A DNA stretch of 64,000 bases from Bacillus sp. (in: firmicutes) (GCA_031180805.1 JAPSLL010000010.1:1-64000); one strand, 5' to 3'; positions 39,915 through 49,730 are shown, counted from the stretch's first letter. The notes: generated by a model from the letters alone, not told the origin. Made by a program: numbers and translations.

Positions 39915-40062
39915 CTGATAACTTAGTTGTTTATTTCCGCTATGTGAAGTCTAGGAGCATCCTTTAGCGTTAGCGTACCAGTTGGGTCTCCCTTTGACAT
40001 TTCTCTCAGCAGGAGTCTCACTCTTTACACGCCAATAAACAAAGTGCTAAGAAATCAACAAT
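39915..40062. repeat. degenerate intergenic repeat, copy C
   Basis: Contains TTTATTTCCGCTATGTGAAG, GGGTCTCCCTTTGACATTTC, CAGCAGGAGTCTCAC and CAATAAAC. It looks like an eroded full-length copy of a common Bacillus intergenic element whose intact copies read GATTTCCGC ... GGGTCTC ... CAGGAGTC. It only partly overlaps in sequence with copies A and B. Confidence 0.45.
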
Positions 40063-40100
40063 AAACTTTTACAATGCCTTTAGCTTAAACAACTATTGTA

Positions 40101-40232
40101 TTATAGATGATCGGTTTTTTTAGAATATTGATTCTTTCCCATTTTTCGGTTTTTCTCACGCATCATATTTTTTTCGTGACGCAGTGCATTGTTATCTTTT
40201 GCTTTTTTATCATTATCACTAGTATGTGGCAT
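40101..40232 (-). CDS. small basic protein, 43 aa (DUF3941-like)
   Basis: Translation starts MPHTSDNDKKAKDNNALRHE, goes on KNMMREKNRKMGKNQYSKK and ends TDHL. ATG 40232 has GAAAGGAGC 7 nt upstream. It is highly charged, with no membrane segment. I associate it with a small conserved Bacillus protein family (DUF3941), with moderate certainty. It is upstream of no other gene on its strand; the function is unknown. Confidence 0.7.
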   Translation of the reverse strand: MPHTSDNDKKAKDNNALRHEKNMMREKNRKMGKNQYSKKTDHL

Positions 40233-40298
40233 GATAATGCTCCTTTCAGTATGATATAGAGTTATCATGCCCCGTTATTGTTTATCATATGTAAGGAG

Positions 40299-41156
40299 TT
40301 ATGCTTCGTCATTTAGGAAGAAGATAGCCAATGTACCGGGTCCAGCATGTGCTCCAACAACGGCACCTACATAATTAATGTAAACTTCTTTGGGAGAAAA
40401 TGCTTCTTCGATCATTGCTTTCATTTCCGTTGCAGCGTCAAAATCATCTCCATGGCTTATAGCAATTGTTTGATTTTGTAAGTTTACTCCACGTTCCTTC
40501 ATTAATTCGATTATTCTTCGGAAAACCTTTTTACGACCACGGAGTTTTTCAAGTGGAATTAATTTTCCATCTTCAACATGTAGCAATGGTTTAATATTAA
40601 GAAGACCGCCAACAAATGCTGATGCTTTACTAATTCGTCCACCACGTGCTAAATATTCCAAATTATCAACTGTGAAAATATGTTCGATTTTAGGACAATA
40701 GCTTTTCATTGCTGATTCAATCTCTTCTAATGATAGCCCCTCATTAGAAAGCTTTACTGCATGCATAACAGCAAGCCCATGTCCAAGGGATGCACATTTA
40801 GTATCGATAATTGAAAGCTTACTTTCTGGATATTCTTCGAGCACTTCATTTCGAATCATTACCGCAGTCTGATATGTCCCAGATAATTCAGATGAAAAGG
40901 CTACATATAGACTAGGGATACCTTTTTTGGCAAGCTCCGTAAATGTTTCCTTTATTAAATGTGGAGAAGCCTGTGAAGTTTTGACGATAACACCATTTCG
41001 CATTTCATCATAGATTTTTTTAGGCTCAATTTCTTTTTGATCCTGTAGCTGGTTTCCTTTTATATCGACACTTAATGGGAGAAAGGATACGGAATGCTCT
41101 TCAAAAAACTGCAATGGTAAATCACATGCACTGTCTGCAATAATGTGTACATTCAT
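40299..41156 (-). CDS. yitS: DegV-family fatty-acid-binding protein YitS
   Basis: 285 aa. Starts MNVHIIADSACDLPLQFF (DegV N-terminal motif DSACDLP), with SQASPHLIKETF, FSSELSGTYQTA, IDTKCASLGHG and the C-terminal AHAGPGTLAIFF. The DegV family binds fatty acids (FakB-type) and may hand them to a fatty-acid kinase. The ATG follows TAGGTGTTTAT. Position before yitT matches B. subtilis. Confidence 0.92.
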   Translation of the reverse strand: MNVHIIADSACDLPLQFFEEHSVSFLPLSVDIKGNQLQDQKEIEPKKIYDEMRNGVIVKTSQASPHLIKETFTELAKKGIPSLYVAFSSELSGTYQTAVMIRNEVLEEYPESKLSIIDTKCASLGHGLAVMHAVKLSNEGLSLEEIESAMKSYCPKIEHIFTVDNLEYLARGGRISKASAFVGGLLNIKPLLHVEDGKLIPLEKLRGRKKVFRRIIELMKERGVNLQNQTIAISHGDDFDAATEMKAMIEEAFSPKEVYINYVGAVVGAHAGPGTLAIFFLNDEA

Positions 41157-41414
41157 ATAAACACCTACCTCATTTTATTTGTTTTACTATTTCATTTGAT
41201 TGCATAGGCGAATGTTGTTTTAGATCATTATGAACTATTTTTTGTTTACATAAAATACTTGAATGAAAAAAGTCTTTATTAGTAAGGAATAACCATTGAA
41301 AAATGTCTATTTCAGTTTAACACGATCAGGTTAAATTACAATCTTTGTACTCAATTACTTTAAAAAGGGGAACAGATAAAAGTAAGTACTTAGCGATGGA
41401 GGTTGTATAACCAA

Positions 41415-42257
41415 ATGGTTAAATCTGAAGTGAAGAAGGTCATAGTTGTACTTATCGGTGCTTTGTTAAATTCAATTGGATTAAATTTATTTCTCATTCC
41501 AGCTAATGTATATGCGAGTGGCTTTACAGGTATTTCTCAGCTTCTTTCAAGTGTGCTTGAGCAGTATACACCCTTCTCGATATCTACTGGAGTATTGCTC
41601 CTATTATTAAATATTCCTGTAGCAATTTTGGGATGGTTGAAGGTTGGAAGATCGTTTACGATTTATAGTTTTTTCAGTGTCGCTGCAACAACCTTTTTCT
41701 TAGGAATTGTTCCACTTGAATCACTTTCAGAGGATATTTTACTTAATGCGGTTTTTGGAGGTGTCATCTCTGCAGTTGGAGTTGGGCTGACATTGAAATA
41801 TGGTGCTTCGACTGGAGGATTAGATATTATTGCGATGATTTTATCTCGAATGAACGATAAGCCTGTAGGGACGTATTTTTTTATTCTTAATGGAATCATT
41901 ATTTTTACTGCCGGGTTATTATACGGATGGGAAAAAGCATTGTATACATTAGTCACCTTATATGTAACGACAAGGGTAATTGACGCAATCCATACTAGAC
42001 ATGTAAAGCATACAGCAATGATTGTATCAAATAAAGGGGAAGAATTAAAAAAGGCAATTCACTCTAAGCTTGTAAGGGGAATAACAACGATACCAGCAAA
42101 GGGCGGATTTACAAATGAAACAAAGGATATGTTAATTATTGTCATCACTCGTTATGAATTGTATGATTTAGAGCGAATTATAAAAGATGTCGATCCTCAT
42201 GCCTTTACGAATATAATCCAAACTACTGGGATATTCGGGTTCTTTAGAAAAGATTAA
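41415..42257 (+). CDS. yitT: YitT-family membrane protein
   Basis: 280 aa, the same length as B. subtilis YitT. Five or so N-terminal helices form the DUF161 region (VIVVLIGALLNSIGLNLF, GFTGISQLLS, GASTGGLDIIAMILSRMN) and a soluble C-terminal DUF2179 domain follows (GITTIPAKGGFTNETKDML, FTNIIQTTGIFGFF). I chose ATG 41415; the TTG at 41403 touches the GGAGG. Transport function is suspected but unproven. Confidence 0.92.
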   Translation: MVKSEVKKVIVVLIGALLNSIGLNLFLIPANVYASGFTGISQLLSSVLEQYTPFSISTGVLLLLLNIPVAILGWLKVGRSFTIYSFFSVAATTFFLGIVPLESLSEDILLNAVFGGVISAVGVGLTLKYGASTGGLDIIAMILSRMNDKPVGTYFFILNGIIIFTAGLLYGWEKALYTLVTLYVTTRVIDAIHTRHVKHTAMIVSNKGEELKKAIHSKLVRGITTIPAKGGFTNETKDMLIIVITRYELYDLERIIKDVDPHAFTNIIQTTGIFGFFRKD

Positions 42258-42298
42258 GAAGAGTCCTTACACTCTCAGCCGAATATTAGCTGCAAAAA

Positions 42299-42329
42299 TG
42301 AGGGAATAGGTATTATCCCTATTCCCTCA
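42299..42329 (-). terminator. terminator of the small-protein operon
   Basis: AGGGAATAGG/CCTATTCCCT stem. On the minus strand the hairpin is followed by CATTTTTG, so it serves the DUF3813 gene; it may also end yitT. Confidence 0.75.
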
Positions 42330-42333
42330 AATA

Positions 42334-42531
42334 TTATTCAATGCTCTCGATTGTTTGCTGAAATTCCCTAAGCTGGGAACGTTCTGCATTTGTACAGTTC
42401 ATATAGGCAGACGATAAAGCATTTTTTGCCTTTTCGATAGCTTCTTGCTTATCACCTTGTATTTCTCCATTTGCAACAGAATTGGCATAGGCGACTAATT
42501 GTCTCGCCTGTTGATATAATGGATTGCTCAT
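42334..42531 (-). CDS. DUF3813 small protein
   Basis: 65 aa. MSNPLYQQARQLVAYANSVA then a helical, Ala-rich region and a C-terminal Glu-rich helix. It fits the DUF3813 family found in Bacillus. Its ATG stands 1 nt after the stop of a 51-aa gene, with GGAGAG inside that gene, so the two form an operon. The function is unknown. Confidence 0.85.
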   Translation of the reverse strand: MSNPLYQQARQLVAYANSVANGEIQGDKQEAIEKAKNALSSAYMNCTNAERSQLREFQQTIESIE

Positions 42532-42532
42532 C

Positions 42533-42688
42533 TTATATCTCTCCTATTTGCGAAGAACCTATTGCTTGATTAGCACGACGTTCTTCTGCTTCAGACAATG
42601 TTGTATGGTAAGGGAACCTCTCATCGTGTTTAGAAACAGTATCTCTGCTTTGTTGGAAAAAACGTTTCGATTTGTTTCGTTTACCCAT
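42533..42688 (-). CDS. small basic protein, 51 aa, unknown
   Basis: It begins MGKRNKSKRFFQQSRDTVSK, continues HDERFPYHTTLSEAEERRAN and ends QAIGSSQIGEI. The N-terminus is strongly basic and the middle acidic. ATG 42688 has AAGGGGGGC upstream. The gene is directly followed by the DUF3813 gene. I do not recognise the family. The base use and the coupled stop/start argue that it is real. Confidence 0.7.
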   Translation of the reverse strand: MGKRNKSKRFFQQSRDTVSKHDERFPYHTTLSEAEERRANQAIGSSQIGEI

Positions 42689-42810
42689 TGAAAAAGCCCC
42701 CCTTAAATATTGTCAAAATGACGTTAATGAAACGTCCCTATTATTTTGTACGAAAACCTAAAGAGTTATAAATGGCAATATGTATCTGAATGATAATAAC
42801 GTAGGAAATT

Positions 42811-43623
42811 TTATAAATTCAAGACAGCTTTTAAGTAATGTGCTACACCATCATCTTCATTCGTACCAGTTTCTTTATTTGCAACTGCTTTTAATTCTTG
42901 AATAGCATTCCCCATTGCCACTCCATGTCCTGCATATTCAAGCATTTCAAAGTCATTATCCTCATCGCCAAATGCAATTATTCGTTCTTGAGGGATTTGA
43001 TAGTATTGAGCTACTTTTTTTAGTCCAACGGCTTTATTAATGCCTGCTCGAATAATTTCAATAACATGCCAAGGAGCAGCCCATTTTCGATGATCAACGA
43101 CCTCTGCATGAACGTTTGACAAGTATGCGCGGATTTTTCCTACTTCCTCCTCAGCTGCATGAATCAAAATGCTTGTCACATCTTCATGAAGGTTTTCGCG
43201 CAAATCACCGATTTTTATCGTTGGATTTCCCATACTAAAAATATCTAATAATCTTTCGTCATGATAATGAAAATAAACTTCATCAATTACCTCAGCCAAC
43301 ATATTATGTAATTGATGCTTTTCTGCAACCTCTAGAATGTCTTTAACAACGTGGAGGTCAAGTGTTGTATGGAAGGTTCCCCAATTATTATCTTTTGGAT
43401 GATGAACATATGCACCATTAAAATTAACAATTGGTGTCGTTAGCTCTAATTCATCATAATACATGGAGCTTGAACGAAAAGGTCTTCCTGTTGCAATGCA
43501 AACATGATGTCCAGCTGCTTTTGCCTTTTTTATAATATCTTTTGTAAATGACGAAATTGTTTTATCATCTTTCAGTAAAGTTCCATCTAAATCTAAAGCA
43601 ATTAGATAAGGGTTTTTGTCCAT
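42811..43623 (-). CDS. yitU: Cof-type HAD phosphatase YitU
   Basis: 270 aa, the length of B. subtilis YitU. HAD motif I ALDLDGTLLKDD with both catalytic Asp, motif II region CIATGRPF, and motif IV FGDEDNDFEMLEYAGHGVAMGN. The large C2 cap domain marks the Cof group, which dephosphorylates sugar phosphates or flavin/pyridoxal intermediates. ATG 43623 has AAAAGGAGAAATT; the longer frame lacks one. Confidence 0.92.
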   Translation of the reverse strand: MDKNPYLIALDLDGTLLKDDKTISSFTKDIIKKAKAAGHHVCIATGRPFRSSSMYYDELELTTPIVNFNGAYVHHPKDNNWGTFHTTLDLHVVKDILEVAEKHQLHNMLAEVIDEVYFHYHDERLLDIFSMGNPTIKIGDLRENLHEDVTSILIHAAEEEVGKIRAYLSNVHAEVVDHRKWAAPWHVIEIIRAGINKAVGLKKVAQYYQIPQERIIAFGDEDNDFEMLEYAGHGVAMGNAIQELKAVANKETGTNEDDGVAHYLKAVLNL

Positions 43624-43848
43624 AATTTCTCCTTTTATACATAATGAATGTAATTGTACCTTAGTAGCAGAAATCCTAAGTAACAACGAAAGCTCGTGCT
43701 CCTCCTGTTTCCTATATGGATTCCACACCATATTTTAACGCTAAGAAGGAATTTTTTAGCTTTCCTATTATAGTGTATCTTTTTTCCAAGATTGATGTCT
43801 ACATGTTACAATAAATTGGTGGCAAAATAGAATGGAGGCGCGTCATAA

Positions 43849-44619
43849 TTGGTTATCGTTGAAAAGATATATATTGAAAATATTCCTCTATTACATATTG
43901 TAAAACAATCTCTTAAGGAAGAACAAACACCGTTCGTTATGTTTGTCCATGGTTTTATGAGTGTAAAGGAAAAAAACCTTCATTATGCTTATCATTTAGC
44001 AGAAAAAGGAATAAGAGTTGTTTTACCGGAAGCCTTATATCATGGTGAAAGAAGTAAGAACTTTGATACATTACAAATGAGTATTAGATTTTGGGAAATC
44101 GTTCTGAATGAAATTAAAGAAATAAATACAATTAAACAATATTTTGAAGCTAATGGATTAATCAATCGTGAGCAAATAGGACTTGCCGGAACATCAATGG
44201 GTGGGATAACTACGCTTGGTGCACTAACACAGTATGATTGGATTAAGGCAGCAGTAAGTCTTATGGGAAATCCTTGCTATACAGCTTTTTTAAAAACACA
44301 GCTCGAGCAATTGCAAAAAAATGGAGTTGAAATTCCTCTAAGTGATGATGAACTTGCTGAGCAAATGAACATGCTTGAACGTTATGATTTGAGCATGCAA
44401 AAAGAAAAGCTTAAGAATAGACCTTTACTATTTTGGCATGGTGAAAGGGACCTAGAAGTTCCCTTTGCACAAACATATCAATTTTATAAGGAGATTATTC
44501 CTTTATATGAACAATCTCCTGAAAAGTTAAGCTTTATTGTTGATCAAAAAGCAGCTCATATTGTTTCACAAGAAGGAGTAAAAGCATTAGTCGAATGGTT
44601 TGAGCGGTATTTACATTAA
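43849..44619 (+). CDS. yitV: alpha/beta hydrolase YitV
   Basis: 256 aa. Oxyanion motif FVHGFMSVKEKN, nucleophile Ser116 in GTSMGG, acid Asp in WHGERDLEVPF and His in QKAAHIVSQE complete a catalytic triad. It starts with TTG; no in-frame ATG is nearer and GGAGG lies 10 nt upstream. It is an intracellular esterase; the natural substrate is unknown. Position matches B. subtilis. Confidence 0.9.
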   Translation: MVIVEKIYIENIPLLHIVKQSLKEEQTPFVMFVHGFMSVKEKNLHYAYHLAEKGIRVVLPEALYHGERSKNFDTLQMSIRFWEIVLNEIKEINTIKQYFEANGLINREQIGLAGTSMGGITTLGALTQYDWIKAAVSLMGNPCYTAFLKTQLEQLQKNGVEIPLSDDELAEQMNMLERYDLSMQKEKLKNRPLLFWHGERDLEVPFAQTYQFYKEIIPLYEQSPEKLSFIVDQKAAHIVSQEGVKALVEWFERYLH

Positions 44620-44756
44620 TTTAGCAGATGAATTGCAAGCTTATTCATTGTATGATTAACGGTCAGGTTCATATGCTATAAACATATTTCTTTCTTCTCT
44701 ACCTTTTCTTTACTATACTTACATTAGATGAACTATCGGAAAGGAGTGTTCACACG

Positions 44757-45065
44757 ATGGATGAATTACTAAAAGAAAATTTATACGGGGCTCTTGAGAC
44801 TGTAGTCGACCCTGAAATCGGCATTGATATTGTTAATCTTGGGCTAGTATATGATGTGAAAATGGATGATGAAGGCTTAACAGAAGTTACGATGACATTA
44901 ACATCAATGGGATGTCCTTTAGCTGGAACAATCGTTGACCAGGTAAAGACTGCTCTTAGCGATATCCCAGAAGTAAAGGATGTAGAAGTAAACATTGTTT
45001 GGAATCCACCTTGGACAAAGGATAAAATGTCAAGAATGGCTAAAATTGCATTAGGTATAAGATAA
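44757..45065 (+). CDS. yitW: MIP18/DUF59 Fe-S assembly factor YitW
   Basis: 102 aa DUF59 protein (VVDPEIGIDIVNLGLVY, MTLTSMGCPLAGTIVDQV, VNIVWNPPWTKDKMS). Homologous to SufT/PaaD, which help mature Fe-S proteins. The conserved Cys in MGCPL is present. GAAAGGAGTG precedes the ATG. Confidence 0.92.
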   Translation: MDELLKENLYGALETVVDPEIGIDIVNLGLVYDVKMDDEGLTEVTMTLTSMGCPLAGTIVDQVKTALSDIPEVKDVEVNIVWNPPWTKDKMSRMAKIALGIR

Positions 45066-45078
45066 AAAAAGGATGCAG

Positions 45079-45126
45079 CTGCTTCACTTTTATGGAATTT
45101 TCCTAAAGGTGAAGCAGTTTTTTTAT
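45079..45126 (+). terminator. terminator after yitW
   Basis: CTGCTTCAC pairs with GTGAAGCAG (extended by TTT/AAA) and is followed by a seven-T run. Confidence 0.92.
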
Positions 45127-45333
45127 TTTGTTTAAGAACCATTTTTTAGCAGATAAATAATATATTAAGTGCCTAGTTCAAGATTCTTTATTCACAAATA
45201 GTTAAGCGATTACATGTTATTCAATTGTTGCGTTCTAAAAAAAATCCATTTTATACACTTGATTGCATATAAATAAGTTTGAAAAAAGTTTGGGAGCCAA
45301 GGAATTCCTTAGCATTAAATGATTTTTTAGAAA

Positions 45334-45388
45334 AATGAATAAAAATATTATTTATACACTTGATTTTATTTTTATACATATTTATAAT
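45334..45388 (+). promoter_or_regulatory. arginine operon promoter with ARG boxes
   Basis: -35 TTGATT (45360-45365), a 17-nt spacer and -10 TATAAT (45383-45388). Two sites resembling the Bacillus ARG box (CATGAATAAAAATKCAAK) lie here: AATGAATAAAAATATTA at 45334-45350, and the inverted TATGTATAAAAATAAAATC at 45362-45380, inside the promoter. AhrC/ArgR repression by arginine is inferred. Confidence 0.75.
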
Positions 45389-45433
45389 TGAGAAATAATT
45401 TAGAAAACGAAGATAACTTGAGAAGGTGATTTG

Positions 45434-46471
45434 GTGAAAGTAGGAATTATCGGGGCTACTGGATATGGTGGAGTTGAATTATATCGTATATTATTAAACC
45501 ATCCATTTGTAGAAGAGTGTATATTGTATTCATCCTCGGAAATGGATGTCCCATATATTCAATCGTTTCCACATTTAACAGAATTAAGCGACCATACATT
45601 AAGGAAAATTGATGTTGAAGAAATTAAAAACAATATAACGGTACTCTTTCTTGCTACTCCACCTGGTGTTTCTAGGAGCTTATCACCTCAATTTACTGAA
45701 TCAAATGTAAGAATCATAGATTTATCAGGGGATTTAAGGTTAAAAAACCATAATGAATATGAAAAATGGTATAAACGACCATCTGCTGATGGAGAACTAT
45801 TAGAAAAGGCTGTTTATGGGCTTTCTGAATTAAATAAACACGCTATCAAAGAAGCACAATTTCTTGCAAATCCAGGGTGTTTTCCGACTGCTACGATTTT
45901 AGGCTTAGCACCTGTTGTGGAAAAAGGGCTAGTGAATGAACAAACGATTATTGTTGATGCTAAAACAGGTGTATCTGGTGCTGGTAGAAATGCATCACAT
46001 GCGACACATTATTCTGAAGTAAATGAAAATGTGAAAATCTATAAAGTTCATGAGCATCAGCATATCCCAGAAATTGAACAAATGCTTCATACTTTAAACG
46101 AAAAGGTCACATATATTTCATTCAATACTCATTTGATTCCAATGACACGTGGAATAATGGCGACAATATATGCGAGTTTAACAGATTCATATACAACCGA
46201 ACAATTACTAGATTTATATAAAGATTATTATCAGCATTCTCCATTCGTACGAATTCGCAAGCAAAACGAATTTCCTGCAACAAAGGAAGTTTATGGCTCT
46301 AATTTTTGCGACATTGGATTGAAAATTGATGAACGAACAGGAAGAGTAACAATAGTATCTGTAATTGATAATTTAATGAAGGGTGCTGCCGGTCAAGCAG
46401 TTCAAAACTTCAATATCATGAACGGTTTTGAAGAAACAACTGGGCTTTATTCAGCACCGATATATCCATAA
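45434..46471 (+). CDS. argC: N-acetyl-gamma-glutamyl-phosphate reductase
   Basis: 345 aa, the length of B. subtilis ArgC. NADP-binding [13 protein letters not shown] and catalytic Cys149 in [20 protein letters not shown] and [11 protein letters not shown] are also typical. Third step of arginine synthesis from glutamate. I start at GTG 45434, behind AAGGTGAT, which gives the conserved N-terminus; TTG 45431 is one codon earlier. Confidence 0.96.
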   Translation: MKVGIIGATGYGGVELYRILLNHPFVEECILYSSSEMDVPYIQSFPHLTELSDHTLRKIDVEEIKNNITVLFLATPPGVSRSLSPQFTESNVRIIDLSGDLRLKNHNEYEKWYKRPSADGELLEKAVYGLSELNKHAIKEAQFLANPGCFPTATILGLAPVVEKGLVNEQTIIVDAKTGVSGAGRNASHATHYSEVNENVKIYKVHEHQHIPEIEQMLHTLNEKVTYISFNTHLIPMTRGIMATIYASLTDSYTTEQLLDLYKDYYQHSPFVRIRKQNEFPATKEVYGSNFCDIGLKIDERTGRVTIVSVIDNLMKGAAGQAVQNFNIMNGFEETTGLYSAPIYP

Positions 46472-46494
46472 TGACAACCAGGGAGGAAAAAGCA

Positions 46495-47727
46495 GTGTTA
46501 CAAACGAAGGAAACCTCTACAATTACAAAAATTGAAAATGGATCAGTTATTACACCAAAGGGATTTTCAGCAGATGGTGTACATGCCGGCTTAAGATATA
46601 CGAAAAATGATTTAGGCGTTATTTTTAGTGAAGTACCTGCCAATTGTGCAGCTGTATATACACAAAGTCATTTTCAAGCAGCGCCATTAATCGTAACTAA
46701 AGAAAGTATTGCAAAGGAAGGCATGTTACAGGCGATTGTTGTTAATAGCGCAAATGCGAATGCATGTACAGGTGAACAAGGCTTAAAGGATGCCTACGAA
46801 ATGCGTGATCGAAGCGCAAATGTTCTCCAAATAGAAAAACACTATGTAGCAGTTGCTTCAACTGGTGTCATTGGAGAGTTTCTAAAAATGGAAAAAATTC
46901 GAAGTGGAATTGATTTATTAAAGCCTGAAGCGACAGAGGAAGCTGCAATCGACTTCCAGCAAGCAATTTTAACGACAGATTTAGTTATGAAAGCTTCATG
47001 TTATGAAGTTATGATTGATGGGAAAAAGGTAACGATTGGTGGGGCAGCAAAGGGTTCAGGGATGATTCATCCTAACATGGCGACGATGCTTGCTTTTGTT
47101 ACAACAGACGCAAAAATTGATTCGGAATCGTTACAATCACTATTAAGTGAAACAACAGATAAAACGTATAATCAAATCACGGTTGATGGTGATACCTCTA
47201 CAAATGATATGGTTGTTGTTATGGCTAACGGTTTAGCAGATAATGAACCATTAACGAAAAACCATCCAGAATGGGAAGCTTTTAAGGTGGCATTTCAAGC
47301 AGTTAGTGAGGAATTAGCAAAGCAAATTGCAAAAGATGGTGAAGGTGCAACAAAGCTAATTGAGGTAGAGGTAACAGGAGCGAAAACGAAACAAGAGGCA
47401 AATGTTGTAGCGAAGAAAATTGTTGGCTCTAGTCTTGTTAAAACAGCTGTTTATGGAGCGGATGCTAACTGGGGAAGAATCATTTGTGCAGTTGGCTATA
47501 GTGAAGCTGCTGTTGAACCGGAAAAAATTGATATTTTCTTAGAAGATCTTTGTTTATTTACGAATAATAGTCCACAGCCTTTCTCAGAGGAAGTCGCAGC
47601 AGAATATTTAAAAAGAGACCAAGTGAAAATCCTAGTGAATTTAGGGGTTGGCGAGGAAACAGGTAAGGCATGGGGCTGTGATTTAACATATGATTACGTG
47701 AAAATTAACGCAAGCTATCGAACATGA
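46495..47727 (+). CDS. argJ: bifunctional ornithine acetyltransferase/N-acetylglutamate synthase
   Basis: 410 aa. The autocleavage site is in KGSGMIHPNMATMLAFVTTD: the Thr of the ATML motif becomes the N-terminal nucleophile of the beta chain. It recycles the acetyl group from acetylornithine to glutamate. I choose GTG 46495, which follows GGGAGG by 8 nt; the ATG at 46471 overlaps the argC stop but precedes the ribosome binding site. Confidence 0.95.
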   Translation: MLQTKETSTITKIENGSVITPKGFSADGVHAGLRYTKNDLGVIFSEVPANCAAVYTQSHFQAAPLIVTKESIAKEGMLQAIVVNSANANACTGEQGLKDAYEMRDRSANVLQIEKHYVAVASTGVIGEFLKMEKIRSGIDLLKPEATEEAAIDFQQAILTTDLVMKASCYEVMIDGKKVTIGGAAKGSGMIHPNMATMLAFVTTDAKIDSESLQSLLSETTDKTYNQITVDGDTSTNDMVVVMANGLADNEPLTKNHPEWEAFKVAFQAVSEELAKQIAKDGEGATKLIEVEVTGAKTKQEANVVAKKIVGSSLVKTAVYGADANWGRIICAVGYSEAAVEPEKIDIFLEDLCLFTNNSPQPFSEEVAAEYLKRDQVKILVNLGVGEETGKAWGCDLTYDYVKINASYRT

Positions 47728-47737
47728 GGGGATTAAA

Positions 47738-48520
47738 ATGTCTAAAACAGTTGTATTAAAATGTGGCGGAAGCACAGTACATCAGTTGTCAGAATCATTT
47801 TTTCAAAGTTTACAAGCGTTGATGGAAAATAACTGGAATGTCATGATCGTTCATGGTGGTGGTCCAGATATAACAAACATGTTAAAAGCTTTAAAAATTG
47901 AGACAGAGTTTTTTAATGGACAGCGAAAAACAACTGAAGAAGTATTGGAAATCGCTGAGATGGTTTTAGCGGGTAAAATTAATAAGCTTCTAACAAACTT
48001 ACTGCAACAAAAAGGACTAAATGCGATTGGTCTTTCCGGAAGTGATGGGAGGCTATTACAAGCCGAATATTTAGATAAGGAAAACTTAGGGTTAGTCGGC
48101 AAAGTAACAAATGTCCATACAGAAGCTATTTCATTATTAATGGGAAATGGGTATATACCTGTAGTTGCCCCGCTAGCACGTACTGTGACGAATGAAACCC
48201 TTAATGTTAATGCCGATTTGGCTGCTGCGGCAATCGCTAATGCTGTTGGTGCAGAAAAATTTCTATTTGTTACAGATGTACCGGGAATTTTAAATGAAAA
48301 CAAACAAGTGATTGCTGAGATTACACCATCTGAAATCAATTCTCTTATTGCTGAGGAAGTAATTACAGGTGGAATGATTCCAAAGGTGCAATCTGCATTA
48401 GCAACACTTTCGGATAAGTGTCAAGAGGTTATTATTGCGAGTGGGCAACGAGCAATAATCGAAAATGGATGCTTTACAGGAACGAAAATTGTAAAAGGAA
48501 TGGAGGTTTCCCAAACATGA
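47738..48520 (+). CDS. argB: N-acetylglutamate kinase
   Basis: 260 aa. Amino-acid kinase fold with [34 protein letters not shown] and [14 protein letters not shown]. Phosphorylates N-acetylglutamate, the second step. ATG follows GAGGGGATTAAA. Its stop overlaps the argD ATG (ATGA). Lacks the N-terminal helix associated with arginine-inhibited hexameric enzymes, so it is probably the dimeric, recycling-pathway type. Confidence 0.95.
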   Translation: MSKTVVLKCGGSTVHQLSESFFQSLQALMENNWNVMIVHGGGPDITNMLKALKIETEFFNGQRKTTEEVLEIAEMVLAGKINKLLTNLLQQKGLNAIGLSGSDGRLLQAEYLDKENLGLVGKVTNVHTEAISLLMGNGYIPVVAPLARTVTNETLNVNADLAAAAIANAVGAEKFLFVTDVPGILNENKQVIAEITPSEINSLIAEEVITGGMIPKVQSALATLSDKCQEVIIASGQRAIIENGCFTGTKIVKGMEVSQT

Positions 48521-49677
48521 GTTATTTATTTCCTACTTATGCTAAATGGAACGTCACTGTTAAAGAGGCAAAAGGTTCATGGGTAACAGACGTTAATAAT
48601 AAAAAGTATTTAGATTTTGTTTCGGGGATTGCCGTTTGTAATCTTGGGCACGCAAATGAAGATGTTTTAGATGCAGTAAAAGAACAATTATCGAAATATT
48701 GGCATTTATCAAATATGTTTCATCAGCCTATACAAGAGGAAGTTGCAAAGCTTCTCGTTGAAAATAGTGATGGAGAGGCAGTGTTCTTTTGTAATAGTGG
48801 TGCAGAAGCAAATGAGGCAGCAATTAAACTTGCAAGAAAGCATACTGGTAAAACAAAAATCGTAACATTTCTAAAGTCGTTCCATGGTAGAACCTTTGCT
48901 ACAATGTCAGCTACAGGTCAAGAAAAAATCCATAATGGCTTCGGTCCATTACTAGAAACGTTTACCTATTTACCATACAATCAGCTTGAACCGCTTGATG
49001 ATTTACAGGACGATGTAGCAGCAATTATGCTGGAGGTTGTTCAAGGTGAAGGTGGAGTTATACCGGCACAAAACGATTTCATTGAAAAAATAAAGGAAAC
49101 ATGTGACCGAATTGGAGCTCTTTTAATTATTGATGAAGTTCAAACTGGAATTGGAAGAACCGGAAAACCATTTGCTTACCAACATTTTAATCTTTCTCCT
49201 GATATCGTTACATCTGCCAAAGGTCTTGGAAGTGGTTTACCTGTCGGTGCAATGATTGGAAAGAAAGAATTAATTATATCGTTCCAAGCTGGAAGTCATG
49301 GCTCTACGTTTGGAGGAAATCCGATAGCGATGGCATCTGCGAAAGCAACTTTAACAAAAATCTTTAATAAGGAATTTTTAGCTAGTGTTGAAGAAAAAAC
49401 TAAGTATTTAATAAATAAATTAAACGAAGAAATTGGTGAACATCCTTTTGTAAATGAAATCCGGGGAAAAGGCTTACTAATTGGAATTGAATGCAATGAA
49501 CAAACTAGCTCATTGATTGATCAATTAAGAGAAAACAACCTTCTAACGATCAGTGCAGGTCCTGAGGTCATTCGTCTTCTGCCACCATTAAATGTTACCA
49601 GTGAAGAGTTAGATTTGGCTGTTGAAATTATTGCAAAAACTTTTGCAGCTGTAAAGCAATCCGTAACTGCTCAATAA
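48517..49677 (+). CDS. argD: acetylornithine aminotransferase
   Basis: 386 aa PLP enzyme, class [21 protein letters not shown] binds the cofactor phosphate, [13 protein letters not shown] has the PLP Asp, and [14 protein letters not shown] holds the Schiff-base Lys. Converts N-acetylglutamate semialdehyde to acetylornithine. ATG 48517, within argB's last codons, has TGGAGG upstream; the longer frame is a shadow of argB. Confidence 0.96.
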   Translation: MSYLFPTYAKWNVTVKEAKGSWVTDVNNKKYLDFVSGIAVCNLGHANEDVLDAVKEQLSKYWHLSNMFHQPIQEEVAKLLVENSDGEAVFFCNSGAEANEAAIKLARKHTGKTKIVTFLKSFHGRTFATMSATGQEKIHNGFGPLLETFTYLPYNQLEPLDDLQDDVAAIMLEVVQGEGGVIPAQNDFIEKIKETCDRIGALLIIDEVQTGIGRTGKPFAYQHFNLSPDIVTSAKGLGSGLPVGAMIGKKELIISFQAGSHGSTFGGNPIAMASAKATLTKIFNKEFLASVEEKTKYLINKLNEEIGEHPFVNEIRGKGLLIGIECNEQTSSLIDQLRENNLLTISAGPEVIRLLPPLNVTSEELDLAVEIIAKTFAAVKQSVTAQ

Positions 49678-49692
49678 GGTTGAGCATTTTTT
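49668..49692 (+). terminator. terminator overlapping the argD stop codon
   Basis: TGCTCAA and TTGAGCA form a 7-bp stem around TAAGG and are followed by six T. The argD stop TAA is in the loop, so translating ribosomes would reach the hairpin. Confidence 0.85.
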
Positions 49693-49701
49693 AAACAAAA
49701 C

Positions 49702-49730
49702 GTTGAATAAAAATACTCAACTTCTAATAT
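49702..49730 (+). promoter_or_regulatory. carA promoter with ARG box
   Basis: -35 TTGAAT (49703-49708), 16-nt spacer, -10 TAATAT (49725-49730). GTTGAATAAAAATACTCAA (49702-49720) resembles the ARG box and covers the -35. This gives carAB-argF its own arginine-repressed promoter. Confidence 0.7.
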
